Shown here: positions 1 through 9,895 of the stretch, one piece after another | Layout of the letters: every line of letters starts with the position of its first letter | Position numbering within the stretch: the stretch's first letter is position 1 | From: Ptychodera flava | Lineage: Eukaryota > Hemichordata > Enteropneusta > Ptychoderidae | Direction: 5' to 3' | DNA length: 64,000 bases | Assembly: GCF_041260155.1 (NCBI RefSeq) | Contig: NC_091929.1 | Span: forward strand, 51,351,389 to 51,415,388 | Position numbers and translations under genes: made by a program | Notes under the pieces: generated by a model | The model's input: only the letters and a program-made list of their open reading frames with translations | Databases searched by the model: none | What the model was told of the DNA's origin: nothing

Positions 1-640
1 AAGAGATCAAGGTAGCTATTACCTATGGCAAAACGATGTCTTGTTTGCTTTTGTAGGACACTAAACACACTTGATATCGTTTGTTTCACTTCAACACCTT
101 AATTTTTCTCTTGTGGCAACAATTGGACCAGGCTTAGCAGTACAGCCACACTTGTCACTAGAATTACAAAAGAACTCGAAAGTAGTCAGTGTACTGCATC
201 ATTACATATGGGGACTCCATAAATAAAACAACGTATTTAAGTTATTTTAAAATCTTCCAAATCAAGATTCTTCTCCTGCCATTATGTTTTCCGGTGTCAT
301 ATTTAATATATGAACTGCATGTCTAATGAGTTGAGATGCTTTTAATATTTGCTCAGAAAAAAATGAAATCGCTCTTTAGGACTTAATAAATACAGAAGAA
401 GGGAAGGGAATGTAGGACTGAAAGGGCATCAAATCTGAAGGTGAAATATATATACCTGCAAAAAATATTAAGGAGAAGTTTGTACGAAATCAGTAAAAAC
501 TAGTTCAAAGGCCGAGATTGATTTTCTAAAGCCTAGAGCATTATGTCGATTGGAAATGAGTGGTAAAGAATAAAGTTTCAATATCACGAAGATTTGTTTT
601 GTTTTCCTAAAGCAAATTTAAACACTGCGATATCAGTGGG
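1..640. other. non-coding AT-rich sequence
   Basis: No open frame with coding character, no recognisable RNA gene and no clear repeat structure. It ends where the degenerate tandem array starts. Confidence 0.5.
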
Positions 641-644
641 TTAA

Positions 645-1640
645 AGGAGGGTGTCTCCTGAAAAGTTAGGAATATTGTAATTTTTTCTGATTTACATACA
701 GACGTTGTGCTGTGATCAAATACATCAGAAAAAATAACCAGAAAAAGGGGGTTCCCGTCCACCTTTTTTGAGTAAGGAGGTCCTAGTTGCCAAACCGCAT
801 GCCTTTTCAAGTACAAATGGACAATCATCACTTTGAATGATTTCAGCGAAGATCATGCCCAAAACTTGTCTAAATGTATCGTCATTTTCCTAATTGTTGC
901 ATATATTTGTTCTCTGGTCAATTTTGAAACGAAAAGAGACACAAAGAGAAAGTTCCCGTCCGACTTTTTGAGTTATAAGACCCAAAGTACCCTTATTGAA
1001 AGCATTTTTTATCTTCAAGAGGGTATTTTTCTGGCAGTTTTACATGTTTTCAGTAAAGAACAAGCCCAAAACATGTCACCGAATATTGTCATTTCCTATT
1101 TTTTTTTTCATATTTTCAGTTATATGAACAAAAATAAAAGAAGAAAAGAGAACAGGTTTCTGTCTTACATTTTGGGGTCCAAATGTAGCCTTACCCCATG
1201 CCTTCCTACTACAAATAACACGATTGGAACTAATTGGATCTTCATATCTTCAAATTTCTCAAAAGTGCTAGGCGCTCTATAGCTGAATGTTGCAATATTA
1301 CAAACTACTCATACAAACATGTGTGTGACTTAAGCAAAATGTAGATGAGGTTTCATTTGCAGTTTAAACCGACTTTACTTTACAATCCTTTTATCCAAAT
1401 TAGTTCCAATCGCGTTAAATGGGCATTCTTTGCGATTTGCGGTGATTTCAGCGAAAGGCCAGGCAAAAACATGTCAGGGAAAAATGTCATTAATCTGATT
1501 TCTCCATATGTTGTGCTGTGAGCGATTGTACCGACAGAAATAAATACAAAACCAGGGGGTTCATCGGACATTTTGAGTTAGAGGACCCAAATTAACTCTA
1601 CATCAGTGCTTTTTCATCTGCAGACACGCTTACGTTTAAT
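645..1640. repeat. four diverged ~200-bp tandem repeat units
   Basis: Four related stretches (about 650-820, 838-1020, 1045-1230 and 1440-1625) share an ordered series of words. Each has a tract like TTTCAGYGAAGA, then CCCAAAACATGTC, then ATTGTCATTT, then a lysine/arginine-like AAA-rich tract, then GTTCCCGTCC or a variant, then TTTTTGAGTTA-AGGACC, then a tract near GCCTT-TCT-CAAG. Two adjacent units happen to be open on the plus strand (833-1282), with repeated peptide words such as AQNLS and AQNMS. The other units carry stops and indels, so this reads as a decayed tandem array and not as a gene. Confidence 0.6.
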
Positions 1641-2164
1641 GAAATTTTCATGAAAATGACAATAGTGCAAGAATGCTTTCTTGCATTTCTACATGCAAAC
1701 CGATGCAATTGCCTGATACTACACCATACAGAGGTAGTGCCTACCTTAATGCCTATGTTTGGAACATCTCTGCTTGCTGGAAATGGTCCATTTAGACGTT
1801 TTACTTGGAAATTGTTGACCAGGCCAGGTCTTTCGGTATACGATCTACTAAGCTGTGTACAGTTGACCAATCTAGTCAAGATGCTGTGGGATATTAACTC
1901 ACGTCTGTGACTAGTTACTCGAGCAAAAGCTTGCACATAGACCATATACCATGGGCAAGTGAATTTAGACATGGACACTGTTTTATAACTCTGAAAAGTA
2001 ATGGAGACTTTTTCGGAATCACGTGTATTTTATACCTGCAGGAAAATAACTATGTGATCATCACTTAGCCGGAGGATGTGATGTAAGAGCTTTCAAAAGA
2101 CTCCATAGGCACATATACCACTAGTGGAGGAGTTACTTGGTATAGGCTAGGCGTGAGAAAGTTT
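1641..2164. other. non-coding sequence after the tandem array
   Basis: A short 86-codon frame (1650-1910, plus) is present, but it has no recognisable domain and no splice context. Nothing else stands out. Confidence 0.4.
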
Positions 2165-2490
2165 ATAATAATAATCTTGTGTACAAGTATGTTTCACTGT
2201 AATGAGCATCATATGACCCGTACTCTTCTTAGACTACTTCATAGCCAGAGCTACAGTATGTCTATCACTGCCTGTATGCAGTGAGAGTTTCACTGCCCGT
2301 AGGCAGTAGCTGTATAAACACTGATAATTTTGACAATATTTTTGTGCAGTTTGTACAAGTGTGTTCCTGTTCTACTCTCTTCTGCATATTGAATTCTCCA
2401 CTATTCAGCTTGCAAACAAAGCCCGTGTATGTCTCCTGTGCACTCGTGTCATTGGCAAACGATTTTCAGTCTGGACTCTAATTGAGTAAA
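2165..2490 (+). repeat. dispersed repeat, copy 1
   Basis: This stretch matches the reverse complement of 43290-43640 in collinear order. Shared blocks include GTACAAGTATG-TTCAC, CATATGACCC, TATGCAGTGA, CACTGCCC-TAG-CAG, TTGATAATTTTGACAATA, CATATTG, TTCAGCTTGCAAAC and AATGACTTT-CTGGA. By eye identity is roughly 70-75 percent. Stops interrupt all frames, so it is a non-coding dispersed repeat. Its class is unknown; the second copy sits inside a candidate inverted-repeat DNA element. Confidence 0.6.
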
Positions 2491-3177
2491 CACCAATATT
2501 TATATCTACTTAATATTTTGTTTCAGTACGCTGTATAGGGACGGCAAGAAACTTTATTTGATATATTGCATAGGAATATTGAAAAAAAATCATCAACATT
2601 GTAGCCTCTGCCCCATTAATAGGCCTACTTGTTTTGGCTTTGAACCAAAATTTATACATTTGTAGAGATAAAAGTAACGAAATGCGACAAAATGGTTCCA
2701 GATCTTGCTTCAATTATTACTACCTTTAAAAACACTGTGGTAACATTATTTAAATATTATTTTTTGAACACACCACACTGCATTGATGATAAACTAACAT
2801 GAGTTCTATTACGAATAAAAAAGCAACTCAAAGGAAACTGCATATTAAATGAGTATAAAGCAACCTACAGGAAACTGCAAGTGCATGTAATAACATCCAA
2901 ACTTCAATAGAAAGCCATACAAAACTATTCTGTGGATCTGAGTAAAGTAAAACATGACTACCACTACAAAATTGGGAGAGGGCCCCTTCGGTCAAGCAAG
3001 CGGAGTGGAAGGGGCAATTGATGACCTACAGCCAAGGTCAAGCAGTTGCCCCAAGGTTGGACGCCACCCTGCGAGGCCGAAAGCATGGAAACTAGCAGAA
3101 TTTTCGAGTAATTTGGGTCAGGATGGAATCCAAGGCCCAAACGGAGGAAGAATGACTGAATATAAATTTTTAACTAT
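2491..3177. other. non-coding sequence
   Basis: AT-rich up to about 2950, then more GC-rich toward the tRNA-like segment. The GC-rich part (2954-3170) is probably the body of the same SINE-like insertion. Confidence 0.35.
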
Positions 3178-3245
3178 AACCCAAACGGGATTCGAACCCC
3201 CACACACTCACGGCAACATCGCCTGGCTGATAGGCCTCACACAAA
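3178..3245 (-). repeat. tRNA-like SINE head
   Basis: On the minus strand, 3200-3187 reads GGGGTTCGAATCCC, a good match to a tRNA T-arm/box B. It is followed by a GC-rich tail on the same strand (down to about 2954). An A-box-like word lies about 35-40 nt upstream (TATCAGCCAGGCG), but it is weak and the cloverleaf is not complete. A tRNA-derived SINE or tRNA relic is more likely than an active tRNA gene. Confidence 0.45.
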
Positions 3246-5570
3246 GTGACGCCGAGAAAGAGGGAATATGGGGAGATATGAAGTATGAAAAGTTGTGATG
3301 TGGATAGGTAGATCCATACCAGGAATGATACCAGAGAGTTGGATCGTGGAAAGGTAGACGCCCAGAGGGTCATTTCCTGAGTAGCTTCTATTTGAGTTTA
3401 CAAGAAACAGATTTCTGACCTTAGTTCGTTCCTTGTGACTCCAATGTGACTCAAAATGCCATCAGATAATATGAGAGCAAACAGTGCTGGACAGCTGCCA
3501 GTGGTTGGCCATGTCAGATTGAAGAAAGATAAAAACAAACGCACAGATTCTATAAGTTTGCAAACTTATCTGACTTATTTAGGACAATCGAGAGCACGGT
3601 TATCAGAGGGTATCTGTGCCGGAAATATAGGTCAAAGCTTGTCAGTTACGTGCCATAAATGGAAGGTCAAAGGTTATATACCAAGGGTTATGTACAAAGG
3701 AAATAAGTGACACTGGAATGTTTTCAGCTGTAATCACATGCGGCAACAAGCTGTGTCATCAGCTGTGATTGTGTAGAAGTGGTTTTATTCCCAATGTAAA
3801 ATATCGTTTTAAGTATTTTAAGATTTTGTTGTGTTGTGTGTTTTTGTGGTTGCATGTGTACCTTGAAATGTCTGATGTTGCAAAATTAAACAATGTCCAG
3901 CCTGTGTTAAGACTCTGATATGAGATTATTTGTGTTTACGCACTCAGGCAATACTGAATTAGATTTTGATCCTCCAATGATGACAGAAACTTTCAACAAT
4001 ACACTTCAACAAGAAGGCTGGAGAAGCCCCACCAACAGTTAGGTATTTCAGTGGTTTATAGAAAATGGGTGTCTCTAAGAAACTTAAAAATAGTATCCTA
4101 GCATCAGGTAATTTCAAATAGATTTGTAATACATGTCTATTGATAAGCCCAAATAACAGTGCCTCCAGGAATGCAGTTTTGTCTGCCAAAGTAACTGGAA
4201 ACCATCACAAAAGTTTGTGGCGAGTGTTTATGTTCAGCTTGTATCATCAAAGGTGATATTTAGAGGAAGACTGAGAGATGTTAGTTGGAAAAGTAAATGC
4301 GGTACATTTCAATTCAGTGCTACATCTCATTGAATGAAAGACTGACACATTAATGTTAAAAATAAACAATTGGCTTGGGTATCTCAGCACATATCAAAGC
4401 AACCATAAATCATTAAATGTAGTAAACCAGCATTGGGCAGCTCTGTCAGGACTGAGAGATAAACAGAAAGCTTTTTTCATTGCATCATGTATGTTAATCC
4501 CAATCAAGAGAAAAGTGTGTGTTTGCTTTTCTATTCGGATTGAAAAATCTAATGACCCAGCCTGCCAATTGAATAACAAGAATTAATTTCCAGTGGTAGT
4601 CACTGATTTTGACGTGCTCAAAAACATTGACCCCTTGAAGCCTTATCAATACTAGTGAAAGTGAAATGGGTGCTTTCTGCAAGTTTAGACCGCCAGTTTA
4701 GAGGCTCACATGCATACACTGATAGAAGAGTAATGAATGCATTACATTTGTGGTAAATATGTGTCTAATATGTTCAATAATTATGATTTAAGAATACAAA
4801 AGTATCTTTGAAAAATGTGTTGTTCTACTTATGTTGGAGACTGGTTTTAAATATATTCTACTACTTCAACCAAAACTATCATGTGGCTGAGTTTGTTGGT
4901 CATTGTCTTATTATAACATACATATTATTGTTATTATTATTGATGGTAATTGCTATCCTAGTTGCTTTAACATATGAGTCCGTAATAATGTACATAGAGG
5001 CGAGATGCACTCATGATGTGGCAAGTTTAATAACGATAGGTTTAAATGGGTATTAGTTCTAATGAGTAAAACGAGAAATATGTTTATGACTAAGATATGT
5101 TTATGACTGAGATATTTGTTGTAGGATGTGGCACTGCTTCGGCAAAATTGTCACATTGAAAAATAAGCCTCGAGTTTTGACTGATGTTTCGGTTGATCAG
5201 CGTTGTGATCCTATAGTTGTCCTTTGTTTCTCATTATGGTCATCATATGAGGATCATATCTTTCATGATGCATCCATTATCGGACTGGCCTTTGAGATGA
5301 GCATTCTCCTGGATGTAATCCAGCAGGCCAATTCCTGTGTTTTGTAAAACAACTTTACGTCGTAGTGTTCATACTTTAGAGAATTGTTTCAGAATGAACA
5401 AAAAGAAATTCCAAGAGCACGGAAGACAGAATTGAAATTTCTGATTCTTGCATCATAATACAGGTACTCCTTATCCAAAACATCACAGTTTGTAACATGT
5501 GGATATAATAAATATGTCAATCATCTGAACTGTCATCCTTAATATATTTAATGTGTTGTTTAAACAAAGG
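3246..5570. other. non-coding intergenic stretch
   Basis: Only short frames without recognisable domains occur here (for example 3456-3710, 4808-5056 and 5126-5347 on the plus strand). One of these (4808-5056) is a leucine/isoleucine-rich run from AT-rich DNA and is not convincing as a membrane protein. No RNA gene or clear repeat was seen. Confidence 0.4.
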
Positions 5571-5574
5571 ATAT

Positions 5575-6000
5575 CAATATCTGTCATACACAATCGTCAT
5601 ACACAGGGCAAATAACGCAGAAATGAAATTCAGTTTCAACACATTGCAAATTACATAAGTGACATATTCTGTTTTCTCTGGCTAGACCTTCAAAACGGCC
5701 ACTTTCAATTAGCAGGTTATGGTTTGAAATCCTAAACCTACAAACAGCTGTTCTAAATATTTCAACATTTACACAACTGAACACTTGCAAAAGTGAAATT
5801 ATTTTTAAAAGCTCGACATGAGCCCAGCTTTGAAGAATTGGCCAGGTCACTTGATCATAGTTGGCTACCAATATCAGCGCATCTTTTTAAGTAAAAATGA
5901 AAAGTAATTCATCACGTACTGTCTGCATGTCCCGTGCTATGCCAAAACCAAAACTGAACAGAGCTCTTTGACCTTTTGTCCCTACAGTGGTAGCGCTTTT
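5575..6000 (-). pseudogene. LINE ORF2 C-terminal remnant (zinc-binding tail)
   Basis: The minus-strand frame at 5871-5584 ends with a tail typical of non-LTR retrotransposon ORF2 proteins. It has a short basic helix (FRISNHNLLIESGRF), then a Cys/His knuckle in which CHLC, then H about ten residues later, then C-x2-C-P-x-Y can be seen. Upstream on the same strand, in another frame near 5990-5930, a weak GTKGQRALF-like segment recalls the connection region of such proteins. No RT core remains, so this is a truncated or decayed LINE. The clade cannot be assigned. Confidence 0.5.
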
Positions 6001-6270
6001 CAGCCATTTTATATTAATAATTGTAACATTCTCTAATGTAACTATCATTTTCACTGTGGAATAATTTCAACCAACGCTTGACAATACGTGGAAAGCGGGG
6101 TGTTTTCAAAGTTCGGCCAAGTTTATCCAGGACAGCAAGATTGCTTGTACCAGAACTGATCTTAAGATTATGTTTACAAAATTCTATGAGAATCCTTTCA
6201 ACGCTGTATCCTTACAGAAGTATCGAAGGATTTATAATTAAATATGTGTAGAGCTAAATTAATATTTACA

Positions 6271-6393
6271 TTTTTAGCTCCCATTTGCTATACATGTATG
6301 GCAACTGGGAGGTTATATGGTTGCAAAATTCTGTATGTGATATGTCTATTTGTATGTATGTATGTATCTATGTATGTATGTATGTATGTTATG

Positions 6394-6424
<31 letters not shown>

Positions 6425-6535
6425 TGTATTTATGTATGTGTGTGTATGTCTATCTGTATGTATGTATGTATGTGTTGTGGATCTGTATGTATGTATGTAT
6501 GTATGTATGTATGTATGTATGTATGTATGTGATAA
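6271..6535 (+). repeat. hairpin-headed repeat with TATG microsatellite
   Basis: The unit starts TTTTTAG and has an imperfect hairpin at 6276-6313: the left arm AGCTCCCATTTGC pairs with the right arm GGCAACTGGGAGGT. A (TATG)n array interrupted by variant steps follows (about 6350-6530). Several copies of this organisation occur in the window (39126, 43796, 46099, 49489 minus, 49899 minus, 60595). The long in-frame MYVCMYVC translations are microsatellite artefacts. Confidence 0.7.
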
Positions 6536-6830
6536 TAATAGTTAATAATAATGATAATAATAATAAATTTATTCATTTCTAAAGCGACTGAATCCACACA
6601 AAAAATGTGATCAGAGACTCTGGGTAAAATACAATAAATTATAAAAGGTAACATGATTTAAAAACAAAACAAAAACATCAATACAATAGATGAGTTCAGT
6701 TAAAAGCAGAACTAAAAAGGAGTGTTTTAAGATTTGATTTAAAACTTTGTAGGCTTGGGGAGTGACGAACATCAATCAGAAGGTTATTTCATAAAAAGGG
6801 GGCAGCAGTACTGAAGGCTCGGTCATTGTA
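6536..6830. repeat. candidate SINE-like dispersed repeat
   Basis: It begins with an (ATA)n tract and AAATTTATTCATTTCTAAAGCG, followed by an A-rich stretch. It then has a block around AGTGACGAACATCAATC-GGTTATTTCATAAAAAGGGGGCAGCAGTACTGAAGGCTCGG. This order (AT-rich tract, rgcg-like word, A-rich middle, 'frame of a gap-filled GGGGCAGC-ACTGAA-GCTC' word) resembles a dispersed non-coding repeat seen widely in marine invertebrate genomes. That assignment rests on memory of the pattern and there is no second copy in the window. Confidence 0.3.
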
Positions 6831-7199
6831 CTTGTTATGTAAATTAGTTTATACTTTTTCAATTATTCCTGGGGAGAATAATTCAGTAATTGGGGGAAGG
6901 TCAAGTTTTAGAATGCTGGACAAGGGGGAGGTCACATTTTAGACACCAGGATAGAGGAGGGTGCTCATGGGATTCCCAAGGCCAACCCCCTGTAATTACA
7001 AAAGGCTCCCTAAATATAAAACATAAACTAACTCTGGCCTGCCACATTTACCAAATGTGACCAAAGTTTCATCAAACCTATTTTTTATATTGACTCAGTT
7101 CAGGACATGAAGTATAGTGCCCTCAGTGGTATGCATAATGATATGCACCTGTGTGCTAATTTGCTAGGTCACCAATGAGAGATTTTAATACAATTTTAT
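6831..7199. other. non-coding, G-rich patches
   Basis: Contains runs such as GGGGGAGGTCAC and GGGGGAAGGTCA (6890-6935), which resemble subterminal parts of the G-rich MITE families seen at 40138 and 46761. No complete element could be delimited. Confidence 0.3.
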
Positions 7200-7550
7200 T
7201 ACTCAAATCAATCATTAATGTGTAGGTGCAAAACTGTAGTCTGTACAGTTGCAAAACTCCAAACCCAGATTGCTGAATTCATGCTTTACTTCATGACCCC
7301 ACAGCCTATTCAGAATAGTGACATACTTAATAGTTTTATTCAATCTGAACAAAAAATTACATTGTCGTGTCCCATAATGAAGACCACACCGACACCACAG
7401 GTATATATTCTACTGATATTTGTTTTGAAAAGAATACGTTAATTAAAAGTAGAGTTTTCATCATCGTGGAAAGGTTTGAAAGTAAATTTAACCGGAATCA
7501 CAATTAGAAGAGAAGGTCCTCATGATTTGTCGATTTCGAGGAAGTGGTAT
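7200..7550 (+). repeat. ancient tandem duplication, copy A (left part)
   Basis: Collinear with 26340-26650. Shared blocks include GTGT-G-GCAAAACT, GCAAAACTCCAA, CTGAACAAAAATTACA, ATTCTACTGATATTTGTTTT-AAAAGAATAC, AATTAAAAGTAGAGTT and ATCGTGGAAAGGTTTGAAAGTAAATT. Copy A is interrupted at 7550 by the Gypsy element and resumes at 13780. Confidence 0.75.
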
Positions 7551-8006
7551 TGTTGCGCTCGTAGTTAGGGGAATTACGAGTTGAGAGGTACCAGTCTGGA
7601 TCGTAATGCTTTCAGTAACTGAAGCTGACACACCAAGATGTAGATTTAACACAACCTTGTACTTTATTGCAAGATGGCGACCGTGTCGTTCACTGTCAAC
7701 GGTCTGATCTCAAGTCTCCGTCTAAACTCTCTACAAAGTTAAATACATCTTCAAACTTACATAATTACAAAAGTTATCACATGGTAATTTTCCCGCCAGT
7801 CTTTGATTGTTTCTTAAGATTAAATAAGATCACACCATGGAATATCCCATTCTCGATTGTTCTCAATGAAATCTTAACCAATAATTAATTAAACTATCAC
7901 ACTATCTCTTATCTGCTTCTCGTACGATCTGAGTCAATGAACTTCACACGCCTTGGCCACGTGAGGGACGCTTCGAGATAAAATCTCTACAGGGAGGGGC
8001 GTACCA
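7551..8006 (-). repeat. Gypsy 3' LTR
   Basis: In plus-strand orientation it runs from TGTTGCGCTC to GGGCGTACCA. It matches 13326-13779 with about ten differences including three single-base indels. The inner neighbour is the pyrimidine run CTCTCCCACCTTTTTT (8007-8022), which is a polypurine tract on the sense strand. Confidence 0.92.
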
Positions 8007-8281
8007 CTCTCCCACCTTTTTTATAACCAGCGTCCTCGCTGGTCAAAACGAGTGACGAAGCATGGCGATAGTTGACAATTGCAATCTACTCAAAATAAAA
8101 AAATACATTAATCGTAAGGCAGTGTGGTTAAAATACGCAGAAATCACATATTTTACAAGTTAGCATAAAATTATTATTCGTGCACCTACAAAATTACAGA
8201 CTAACATTAACGCATCTAAAATACATAGAGAAATACAAATAAAATCACTAAAATACATCCAACTACAAACTCAAAGTTCAA
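8007..8281 (-). other. polypurine tract and 3' non-coding region of the Gypsy element
   Basis: 8007-8022 read on the minus strand is AAAAAAGGTGGGAGAG, the expected start site for plus-strand DNA synthesis next to the 3' LTR. The rest (8023-8281) lies between the integrase stop and the tract, and no frame is recognised. Confidence 0.75.
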
Positions 8282-9895
8282 CTATTCTACATAAAATACA
8301 GAAAATACATTTCCTATTGGTTGTAAACGGTAGTTTACTGGGGATACTTGCGCGCTGATTGTGTATGGGCCTCGATAGGGATGGGCGAACTTTGGACTTT
8401 TTCCGACTGCCACTGCTGGAGAGTGTAAATAGACTGTATCGCCTACTTTAAACTTGACAATCTTGCCCAATTTTCTGTCGTGTCTTTCCTTCATTACATT
8501 TTGCGCTCTGTGTATGTTTTCTTTGGCTAACCAAACCGCTAAGTTTCGTTTCTGCGCTATGTCTTTCAAATGGAAATCTATATTTCTTGATCTTGACTGT
8601 TGTGGCAAAATTTCTACATCCACCGGAAGTTTCGCTTCATATCCGAACATTGCCATGAAAGGACTGACACCAGTCGTCTCATGCGGACTTGATCGATACG
8701 CAAACATCACGGAAGCTAAATATTGATCCCAATCATCTTCTCTTTCAGACACATACATAGACAACATACTCAGAAGACTCTGGTTCATATGTTCCACAGC
8801 CCCATTTGAGCTCGGGTGATAAGGACTGGTAAAACGTTTTGTAATTTCAAAATAACGACAAACTTCTTTGACAATTTGTGACGTAAATGCTGGTCCTTGA
8901 TCTGAGATTAAAATACTGGGGAAACCGAACATACAAAGGATTTGCTCAAACATAATCTTAGCAACTGTCTCAGCTTTCATATCAGGGGTTGCAAATGCCC
9001 AACTAAATTTCGTCAAATATTCCGTAAACAACAAAATGTACTTATTGCCTTGTTTTGTTTCTTTCAAGGGACCTAGAAAATCAACTCCAACTCGTTGCAT
9101 AACTGAGGACACGGGGATGGGGAGCAAAGGGGCTTTACCTCGAGGACCGCGCTTGCGTGAGTGACATTTCACACATGAGTTTACGTAATCAGTAACATCC
9201 TTGATCATTGTTTTCCAGAAATAACGCAACCTTATAGTCTCCAAAGTACGGCGTACGCCTTGATGACCAGCTGTAATATCATCATGCATTCTCTGAAGGA
9301 TATAAAGTTGCAATGATCGGGGAACCACAACCTGTCAAACGCATTTTTCTTTATTTGCAGCCTTACCTGTCGCATTCCAGTAATGATATAACACACCGTC
9401 AATGATTGCATAGTTATCACCATCACATGTCACGTATTGCGCCAATTTATCGTCATTCGGTAATTCGCCTTTCTCGATAAAATTAAACCAATATTTTAAC
9501 TGACTATCTTTTCTCTGCAAATTCTTAATCCGTGTCAACGCCTCATCTTCCTCTACTATTTGATCAGTACTACTCGAGTCACGGCGACTAATCTCTAGAT
9601 TGCCATCGTCAACGTCATCACTAGATTGTAATTCCGCGCCTGTTTTAGATTCAGTCTCCGTATACAATTGTCGTACATCCGTTACAACATCATCATCGGA
9701 GGGGATACCTATTTTATTTACTGGGACCACCGATTCGCTACTTTGAATTTCCGTAGACGTACCTGTATCATTACCTTCATGTGATTTTGTCGCGTCGAAA
9801 TCAATATCTACTTCCGATTTCTCATCATCAATGAAATCTCTACCGCTGAAATCGGAACTATTGTCACAAACTTCCGAGTATTTCCTACGAGACAA
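8282..9895 (-). pseudogene. Gypsy integrase with acidic linker, broken by TGA
   Basis: Two minus-strand frames in the same phase are separated only by a TGA at 9337-9335. The upstream part (9895-9338) is an acidic, serine-rich linker after RNase H and the beginning of the integrase. The downstream part (9328-8282) has the zinc-binding H-H-C-C module (MHDD, AGHQG, C-x2-C near residues 52-55), the DDE core (D83 in GVDFLGPL, D143 in SDQGPAFTS, E179 in NGAVEH) and a C-terminal GPY/F-like segment (YRGPYTI). The stop codon differs by one base from an arginine codon and sits in a CpG-decay context on this strand. Relative to the RT frame, a single-base shift near 9917-9924 joins the two parts. Confidence 0.9.

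Noticed and set aside
833..1282. A 149-codon protein gene
   Set aside because: It is two diverged repeat units read in one frame; other units have stops, and no domain or splice context is seen.
2954..3298. A 114-codon gene
   Set aside because: It overlaps a tRNA-like SINE head and its tail, and has no domain.
6244..6582. Plus-strand frames of MYVCMYVC repeats (also 46108-46401 and 46674-47010)
   Set aside because: They are translations of (TATG)n microsatellites. All frames read through because four-base repeats give no stop in these phases.
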